From Distichodus sexfasciatus (taxonomy: Eukaryota; Chordata; Actinopteri; Characiformes; Distichodontidae): a DNA stretch of 64,000 bases. This document shows positions 56,009-64,000 of the stretch, piece after piece. A program made the translations under genes and the position numbers. The notes below the pieces were generated by a model. That model was not told the DNA's origin, did not search any database, and worked only from the letters and a program-made list of their open reading frames with translations. Every line of letters begins with the position of its first letter. Position 1 is the stretch's first letter. Where the stretch lies: assembly GCA_032718565.1 (NCBI GenBank), contig JAVGVS010000833.1, positions 1 to 64,000 of the forward strand, read 5' to 3'.

Positions 56009-59000
56009 TTAAGTTTTGCAAAAGCTGAAGTTTCGGCAAAACAACTTCTTGTACTGCTGTCGGACCTGAAAGTAAACCAAACAAGAAAAATATGTTGTCA
56101 AAACCAGATCAAATGTGCAAATTTTCTTCAGGACAGTTACCCATCACCCTGCTGCAAATTTGACTGTACAACCTCACAAATAGACATGCTGCGAGTTGAT
56201 TTGAGTGCTAGCATTTTACTAATGCCACAGCTGTAGTTAATTATGGAGTTGAACTCTAGTGTTTGAATGCCTCACTCTGTGCTCTCACAATGAGGAAGCT
56301 ACTCTGGGGCAACTGCACATTTTCATAACTCAACATTCACACAAAACACACTGTGTCCAAAATTATTATGCAAGAGAGTTTTCTTTCTACCAGACGACCA
56401 ACAGGTCTCAACCCGAATCCCAGAGTGTCTAGCTGACAATTCTTCTTGGAAGGAATCCCACCACCTCAAGTTAAATCCTAGCAAGACTGAACTCTTGTAC
56501 ATTAAAGACAATCCATCGCCAAAACTTGACCTTGCCATTTCTTTTGATAACTCTTATCACCCCTTCAAAAACGGCAAGAAACCTTGATGTCACTCGGGAT
56601 GACGAACTGTCATTCTCTTCACACATTAGCAACCTCACTAGGTCCTGCAGATATCTCCTATACAACATCAGAAGAATCCACCCCTTTCTCACCACTTCAG
56701 CTACTCAGCTTCTCGTCCAGTCCTTGTCCTCTCTAAGTTGGACTACTGCAACTCCCTAATGGCTGGACTTTCAATAAAGGCAACACGACCACTTCCACTG
56801 ATCCAGAATGCAGCTGCAAGACTTGTCTTCAGTGTCTCTAAATCCTCGCACTCCATACCTCTACGGCGGAACCTGCGCTGGCTCCCTGTGGCTGCTCGCA
56901 TCAGGTTCAAATCCCTACCACTTGCCTTTAAAGCCAAGACTGGAACATTACCTTCTTACTTATCAGCACTGATTAAACAATGTGTCACTTCTTGGCCTCT
57001 CAGAGCATCAACCGCTGCTCATCTGGAACCAACTTAAAAGAAGAGGAAGACATGCATCAAGACTCTTTGCAGTGCTGGCTCCTCAGTGGTGGAACCAACT
57101 TCCTTTTGCCATAAGAACTGCTGGGTGCCTTGCTGTGTTCAAACATCGTCTGAAGGCACACCCCTTCAAAGAGTATCTCGGGGATTAATTTACCTCTTAC
57201 TATTTACGTTGTCTTACTCCTCAAAAAAACAACCCCCCCCCCCCAAAAAAAAACAAAAAAACCCCACTAACATGTATGTCTGTACGAATCCGTCTCATAT
57301 CCTGTGATGTTCACATGCTGTTTGTTTTCCAAAGCTTGTGAAGATCATGTTAGTGTGCTGCTTGAGTGAGACTGACCTGTTTGTTGAGAACACAGTGGAT
57401 GAGGAAGATGACGGTTCCCTGCTGGGAGCTGAGCAAAAGGACAACAAATTCCAACACGCTACTGTTGTTTGTGAAGAAACCCAGGATCCATGGACAGCCC
57501 AGGATGATGGCATGGAACAGGGTTTTAAAAGCAAGTGTTCTACACAGAGAAAGAGAGAAGATGTCATATCACAGAAATTAACATGGCAATATACCTATAC
57601 ACACATTAAAGTCCATCTGGTTCAACTTCTAAACTCTCAATTGCTGTCTTAGAATTTCCACAAAAATCACACTGGATATGTAATTATTTTCACTTATTAT
57701 TTTAAGGCCAGTTTAGGATTTATGTTGCTCACTGTAAGAAACCCCTGATTGCATTTTGCAAATCTCAATATGTAAAGTTCCCATGTGGCATATTAACACA
57801 TTCACTCATGAACACAGCCATGAAAATTGCATAAAGTATGATTTTGGGTTGAAGTAAATGAAAGACGTATGCTAACATGACACTGATCACTGTACGCATA
57901 TTACTGTGTAGTATCTTTAACCAATAAAGTGTGTTTAACCAGTTAACATTTCAGTTTCACAATTAAACTATCATTTATGAAATTCTTAGCTATACATACA
58001 AACTGCAGAGATCGTCCACAAAATGACTGCTAATATCAGTAAAAAAAAATTTTAAGTGAAGCCTGCAACCTTTTCTGTTTAAGCTGGGAAACGTCACTAT
58101 TCAGGCGGGACAGAGAGGATCTGAGGTAGATGAGGATTAAACCAAACAAAATGATGTTTGACTGAAAAAGAAAGAAATAATATTCTCTCTTTATATATAT
58201 TGAAATGCTCTTCAGGAATTTGAGACAGTACTGTAACAAACACAAAGATTTGTGCGTAGTGTAAAGACGATTCTGTTTGTACTTACTACCAGAAAAAAGC
58301 AAACAGGACCAAGAAAACTCCAGCGTACACCTCTGGTCTTCTCAATCCAGCATCTTCAGTGAGGAAAATACACAGAACTCAGTAAGTACATATAATTACA
58401 GACAAAATTAGACGTTCGTCACAGATTTTCTACTAGTTTTGCAAACTGCTCTTGTTCTGTGATGTGACCTGTTCAAACTGAGCATTTCTGAACGGAGAAT
58501 TTGAGACATTCTTGCACTTTGCACTTCAAAACACCCAGTAGTGTACTTTGCACATATTTACATCCACACTTTGTTTATTTATGTATATTTGTTTGTATAT
58601 TTATGTATATTTTCAACTGCTTTCTTTATTATACACATTTGTGTGTCAGCACAAAACAGGGAACAAGGGCACCGGTGTAAAATATCGCTTTGCTCGAAAT
58701 GGGACAATAATAAAATGGGCACGATGGCCACAAAACAACAACAGAAATCATCTCTTTTATTCAGACATCCAAAAGAGGTATAACACAACGGTGGATCAAC
58801 AGACACAAAATGGAGAGATGTGCCTAAAAAAAGGGAGCTGATTAACCTAAAAACAATCAAAACAATAAGTTAATAGATTAACCCAAACAAGATCCTAAAT
58901 ACTAAACCAATAGATTAACAGATGTGAACTAACTGGGGGTGAGGAACTAAACTAGGACCAGTGAACAAACAGTTTGGGTAAAACTAGAAACAAATATCTA

Positions 59001-62000
59001 AATAAGAACAGGTGTAACTGATAGAGATCTAGCTAAAGGATTTTTAAAAATCAGGACACAAGGAGGACAGGACAGAGGGAAATGACTGCCATACCACACA
59101 AGACACACACAAGACAGGACAGGGTTCTTCTCTTATCATTATGACACTATTTCGTGATTACGAGAAAAGATCTCATAATTACGAGCCGAACATCTTGCAA
59201 TTACAAGAAAATCTCAAAATTAAAAGAAAGATCTTGTAATTATGAGACCAGCGTCTAAAAATGACAAAAAAATATTTTTACTTTCTCCTCTGTGGATAAA
59301 GTAGGTGCTAAAAGGGAGACCTCTCATGAAGAGATGTTGTAATTACATCATGACTTCATAATTACAAGAAAAGATCCTGTAATTATGAGAGAAACACTCA
59401 TAATAACAAGAACCACCTTGTGATCTTTCTCTCTAATTTTGCGATGCTGATCTTGAAATGACAAGATCTTTTTTTGTAATTTTCATAATAGTGTTTCATA
59501 ATTACAAGTTAAGGCACCTTTATTTATTTTTCTTCTGTGAACATAACACATTTCTGTATAAAAGTGACTTATATAAATTAAACACCCCTCTTATTTATAT
59601 CTCGTGACTGCACACTTACTGATTACTGCCATATCCTTCAGGCACCAGCCAAGCAGACACTCCCACCACAATCAATGGAATGGGGAATCCAACCGCAATC
59701 AGATATTTCCAGCCAAACACCTTCATTGTCTTCTGTCTGACGATCGATAGATTCTTCACGGAGATGAAGAGCTCAACAGCCTCAATAAACATCCAGACAA
59801 AAGCGGACACAAAGAGGAAGTGGGTAACTCCTGCTACCACTTTACACCCCAGCTAAGAAAAAGAGAAAGGAATTCAATTCCAGTTTTTCTTCTCACTCAA
59901 TGAGTAGTCGTAGTTTAAGCGTCCTCATAATTAAGGCACCACCTGATGAGGTTGTATGTGGTCCAGGAATGCTTGAATGAGCAGGAAGAAGAGGTGAGCC
60001 AGGAGGAGACTTATACACAAATTAATTAACGCTGCTCGAATCGTTCTCAGACTCCGCCAACAAACAGCAAAGGTCAAAAGAGTCAAGCCCAGGCACACCA
60101 ACCCCACTGATACGGCAATAATGTTGAACAGCTCCAAGGCGGGGTTAGACTGAAAATCCAACAGGAAAAATTAAAGTGAGCGAGTGTCTTTGAACGCACC
60201 ACAGTAAACTGTAACAAAAGAGCAGTGAGTAACACATTGTTTTTTTTAATTTTTTTCTTTTATTTAGCACCATTGTGGCACATGAGAGATCCCTAGAAAA
60301 GTATTTTGTAATTGTAAAATCAATGTTGTAACTTCCCATAGTTACAAGATTTCTTCTAGTAACTTTTTTAACTCATAGTAATGAAATTTGTTTTAATTTA
60401 AATGTTTTTAAGTAAATGAAAGAAATATGTTAATATGACATTGATGAAATCATTCTTTACAGTGACAAACTCAGATCAGATATGTTTAAAGTTTTAACAC
60501 CAAGCTCAGCAACAAAACACTTACTCTGGGCAAATCCCCGGTTTGCATGATGAGTGCGAAGGTTGACAGGTGCTCACAGGAGCAGACAGTGTAGTTGCTG
60601 TTGGTCTGGATGATTATACACCCATCTACCACCCACTTATCTTTTCTCCAGTACACGCAGAAGTGAGAGGCATTAGGCTCAATCATCTGGACAAATAAAA
60701 AAAAGATGGTTTATGTGGTGATGACCCGGTTGGTGTTGGATGAAATTAATCTGAAATTTAATTTGGTATTTTCAAAGTTTAAAAAGGCAAGAAGTGCTTG
60801 TAATATCATTACTTTTGCATCATGTGGATGAATTGTTTGGCTTTTTTGATAATGAAATAAAAAAAAGAACTTCTCACCCTCCTGTTCATCATGAACCATC
60901 AATACTCAAAAGAAGAGGAAGACCCCGATTAAGACTATTTACACTTTTAGCTCTCCAGTGGTGAAACCTCCTCCTGTCATCAGAACTGTTGGGTCCCTTA
61001 CTATCTTCAAACATCATCTGAAGACCCATCTCTTCAAGGAGTATAGAGGGGACTAACTAACCTCATACTCACTGTTTACTTTGTTCTTCTTTAAATAAAA
61101 TCCACTAACCCACTAGCATATTCTCATGTTGTCTTGGCACAAACATCTTACTTTTGTCTGACAGGGTTTGTTAAGGTGTGCAACTCAGCTGGTTGTAACT
61201 CAGTCAGATGACGGCTGTTGATTTAAGCCTAGCTTTACAGGTTGAAAAACCAGAGATCTGAGACTTGGACTCGAATCACACTTGACACATTGCAACACAT
61301 AAATTGCAAAAATAATGACTTGAGACTTGACTTCAGATTCACCCTCAAAAGACTTGAGACTTGGACTGGAGATTTGGGAATCGCAAGCAATTTTTATTTC
61401 ATGTAATTGTTTCTTATCTTAATTAATTCAATTCATTTTAGTTTTTCCAGTGTATTGACATTAGGGAAATCCATGATGAGCCAAACAAAACAAGGAGGCT
61501 TCACCGGTGCGTTACTGAAGCGTTAGTCTCACGTATGCTAAAACCAGTATAATCAATGGAACTGGAGTTGGACTCAAGCACAAACACTTGAGGCTTTACA
61601 TGGCCCTAGAAAAAAATGACTTGTAAACAGTGTGTGTGTGAAGAACGCAAACTTTGCATGCTGAGCTCTCATAACATTAAGAACGGTTGGCGAATGAGAC
61701 TCAATGATCTCTGGGAGGAACTCACGTGAGTGTGTCTCAGGGTGAAGATGACAGGTTTGGTGAGAGTTTTGTCTGTGGTTCGGGGGAGTACAGCTGAAAC
61801 CACCGTGGATATCATCATTTTCACCGTGTTCTTATCAGCATTAAAAAGGCTGGGACGTAACATGCTGCTCATGTTGGCGTGGCTTATGAAGGCCACAGCA
61901 GCTGATCCTGAAGCAACAAAGAAAAATAAAATTCTCACTCAGTGTGTAATTTATATTCAACAATATAACAACAATGGATATGGTAATTCTTTGGTTGTTT

Positions 62001-63607
62001 ATGTGAGTGGTGTTTATATCAACTTCAGTACTGTTATTCATGCTGTTTCTAGAAATCCCGATGAGGTCTATGTCCATTTGAGCGTTAGGTGTGTTGAGCT
62101 GAGGGATCTTCTCCAAGGAACAGTTTGGACCAACCACAAAAATTCTCATCTCTAACCAAGAAATCAACAAACTGTAAATTGATGTATTTATTGAAGAATC
62201 CAAAACAGTAAGACACAAATTGTGAAACGTCAAAATCACATCAGTGTTTATCCTCTTACCTATGCCCTGCCCAGATTCAGTCTCATTGTTCATATCTTTA
62301 CTAGATAGAGCAATAGAGTAGTTGTCGAATGTGGAATGCACCAGTGTAGACGCCAACATCTCAGTGGCCTCCAGAATAGCATTCCCATAGGACACTAATT
62401 CATCAGGGGTAGTCGCTCCAGTGCTTAACAGATTTTGTTGAGATTTAATGAGGGCTTTCAATAACGTTTCTACTTCCTGATAAATGACCATAAAAAAGTT
62501 ATTTATGAACTTTATGTAAATAATCCAGGTAAACCTAGTTATGAATTGCGGAAAAACCTGTAGTGTTACTTACATTCACTGAGAGCACTTGTCCAGAAAT
62601 GTTCTGAATTTTACTTAAGAGTTTCTCTACAAAACAAGGGGATTCTTTGTGTGTAATTCTTGTTTTTGACCATTTAAAAAAAATCAAACAAAAGCATCAC
62701 AAGCTATGACACACATGAAAGTATATATTTCATCATTAAGCAGAATCTGTTTTACCCATCATCACAGTAGGAGAAGCTGAAGTAACTGTCCCTAAAGTAA
62801 CATAAGAGAGAAGCATGCGAAATCCAACGGTCCATTTGCAGTGTACGAGTAAACTGCTTCTAATACTAGTTATAAACACTAATTAAATTAAGATTGAAGT
62901 GTAAAAAATTGGAATATACCAATATCTTATATTTTTGTATATGTTTTACATTGTTAGATCCATATCTCCCTATTCTATTATATATAATATAATTTTGTAT
63001 ATTTTTTAAATCTTTTATCTTAGCACCAACCACCAAAGCAAATTTCCACATCTGTGAGAAAAAACAAACTCAGTTCTGATTATGAAAAACAATACAAAGA
63101 ATTGTAAAATCTCATGCTGTCTCATCAGAATACATCAGTTTGCATTCAGTTCAACTCATAAAGCAAATTACTGCAAATTACTTGAATCAAAAATGGTTAA
63201 TTTACCATTCGTTCCAGCTGAGGTTGTAGTAGCTGCTTCTAAAGTAACATGCAAAATCACCAAATTAGAAATAAATTATAATATAAACAAAACTGCAAAC
63301 TGCACACATATATATATATGAAAAAATAAACCTGGCAAACAAAATTGGACATAATGTTTGTATTGGATAATGCAAAATATGTGTACTATCAGTTTTGAAT
63401 TCAGTCAAATTTAGTTAAGCTATTATATTATATAGTATATATATTTTAACAGAATTTAATAGAACAAAAACGGCACTCATCAGCTCAGGGCGTTGGCAGA
63501 CATAATCAAGGTTTTAGTTTATATATTTCTCCTCTAATGAGTGGGATCTCATCTTGAAAAAAAAATACCATTGAACATCACAGGAGCAGACGTCGAAGTT
63601 GATGCAC
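56009..63607 (-). CDS. Adhesion GPCR (ADGRE/CD97-like) gene B, 5' end outside the window
   Basis: Exons (minus): 63569-63607, 63206-63238, 62756-62791, 62574-62626, 62260-62476, 62032-62151, 61726-61907, 60525-60686, 59943-60149, 59620-59852, 58287-58353, 58070-58161, 57377-57539, 56009-56065. Phases agree over about 552 residues. The first three exons encode a Ser/Thr-rich stalk, followed by the GAIN domain with an intact GPS (CSCEHLSTFALIM: His-Leu-Ser at the cleavage point) and seven membrane segments (for example NIIAVSVGLVCLGLTLLTFAVC; FHAIILGCPWILGFF). The tail VRQQYKKLFC... is short. Four exons have exactly the same lengths as in gene A (182, 162, 233, 67 nt), showing tandem duplication. 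Expected: plasma membrane receptor, autoproteolysed into two non-covalently held parts. The N-terminal domains are not visible here. Polyadenylation signal at 55916-55921. Confidence 0.87.
56357..57190 (+). pseudogene. Truncated LINE reverse transcriptase 3' end (L2-like)
   Basis: Broken + strand frames contain the typical C-terminal RT phrases: NLDVTRDDELSFSSHISNL, LDYCNSLMAGL (after a frameshift near 56735), IQNAAARLVF, LRWLPVAARIRFKSLPLAFKA, and a final segment ending FKHRLKAHPFKEYL. No ORF1, endonuclease or catalytic FADD box is present, so it is a 5'-truncated dead copy. It is antisense to gene B and inside the intron before its last exon. Confidence 0.85.
59140..59515. repeat. AT-rich repeat of (T/C)AATTACGAG-type units
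   Basis: The motif CATAATTA(C/T)(A/G)AG and its complement recur about a dozen times with short spacers (AAGATCTTGTAATTATGAGA, TCATAATTACAAG). It lies in a gene B intron. Confidence 0.6.
60895..61065 (+). repeat. Second, shorter fragment of the same LINE family
   Basis: AAAAGAAGAGGAAGACCCCGATTAAGACTATTTAC..., CTTCAAACATCATCTGAAG and CTTCAAGGAGTAT align with 57035-57185 (AAAAGAAGAGGAAGACATGCATCAAGACTCTTTGC..., GTTCAAACATCGTCTGAAG, CTTCAAAGAGTAT). Only the last ~170 bp of the element survive. Confidence 0.8.
61255..61385 (+). repeat. GACTTGAGACTTGGACT-type degenerate repeat
   Basis: The phrases GAGACTTGGACT, TGAGACTTGACTT and TTGAGACTTGGACT recur within 130 bp. Simple internal repetition, non-coding, in a gene B intron. 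Confidence 0.5.
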
Positions 63608-64000
63608 CTAAAAGATCAAGAGCAAATGGTATGACAACCGTTCTTCTATCCCTTTATTTACTGGGTTATATTATTGGAATATCATATTCTAGACATGCAT
63701 GCCTTGTGTTGATTTTTTTTTCCAGACGGTTCAGAGCTATTCATTTATGTACTTGATGAGAAAATACAAAGATAAACCTGACATCTTAATTTTTTACTTT
63801 GTTCCCTTATTTTCATAAGAAATATTTCATCTTCACAGAAATGTTCAGACATGGAAACAGTTCATTCTACAACCAGTAGAGGGCGATGTGCTGTAGCATA
63901 ATGACTAAACATTGTAGTTCTTTTACTTGTACTAAATTTCAGTTTAAATGTGCACTACTGAAAAACTAGAGTATGTTATTACTGGAAATTAGAGCTGGGC
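63608..64000 (-). other. Gene B intron, no further exon seen
   Basis: I see no convincing splice-flanked coding segment on the minus strand upstream of 63607. The rest of the gene B ectodomain and its signal peptide must lie beyond the window. Confidence 0.4.

Overview
This 64 kb window is nuclear DNA from a bony fish, almost certainly a teleost. The genes are split by spliceosomal introns and the proteins are vertebrate-specific. The introns carry many (CA)n/(GT)n microsatellites, Tc1-like transposons, tRNA-derived SINEs, a LINE reverse transcriptase remnant and short inverted-repeat elements typical of fish genomes. I cannot name the species.

Layout, left to right. (1) samd1 (+, coding 411-7640, 7 exons), an unmethylated-CpG reader. 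(2) A complete-looking VCP/p97 AAA+ ATPase gene (+, 13635-25378, 18 exons recognised, first small coding exon not located). Its eighth intron contains a 3 kb array of 40-bp repeats that reverses orientation. (3) ndufb7 (+, 26843-29989), a complex I subunit. (4) tecr (-, 31352-39931, 12 exons) with an alternative, longer N-terminus. (5) dnajb1 (+, 41566-43739), a heat-inducible Hsp40 with a strong heat shock element. (6) Two tandem adhesion GPCR genes of the ADGRE/CD97 type, both on the minus strand: gene A (45195-55120, 16 exons, complete) and gene B (56009 to beyond 63607, 5' end outside the window).

Synteny. From established knowledge of the human genome, SAMD1, NDUFB7, TECR, DNAJB1 and CD97/ADGRE genes lie together on human 19p13.1. 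This block is therefore the fish counterpart. The VCP gene is not part of the human block (human VCP is on chromosome 9), so it is either a fish-specific paralogue or a rearranged copy.

The genes are mostly independent housekeeping functions (chromatin, proteostasis, respiration, fatty acid elongation). VCP and dnajb1 both belong to protein quality control, and both have good heat shock elements in or near their promoters. dnajb1 and gene A are convergent, with polyadenylation signals about 250 bp apart. ndufb7 and tecr are also convergent.

The most unusual content is in adhesion GPCR gene A. Its ectodomain reads fibronectin type II, then a uromodulin-type (D8C-like) module, then EGF, then GAIN. 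Its autoproteolysis motif has degenerated, and it has a 9-residue insert in intracellular loop 3 exactly where gene B has an intron. All exon joins were made by hand from splice consensus, reading phase and remembered family sequences; none is supported by transcripts here.
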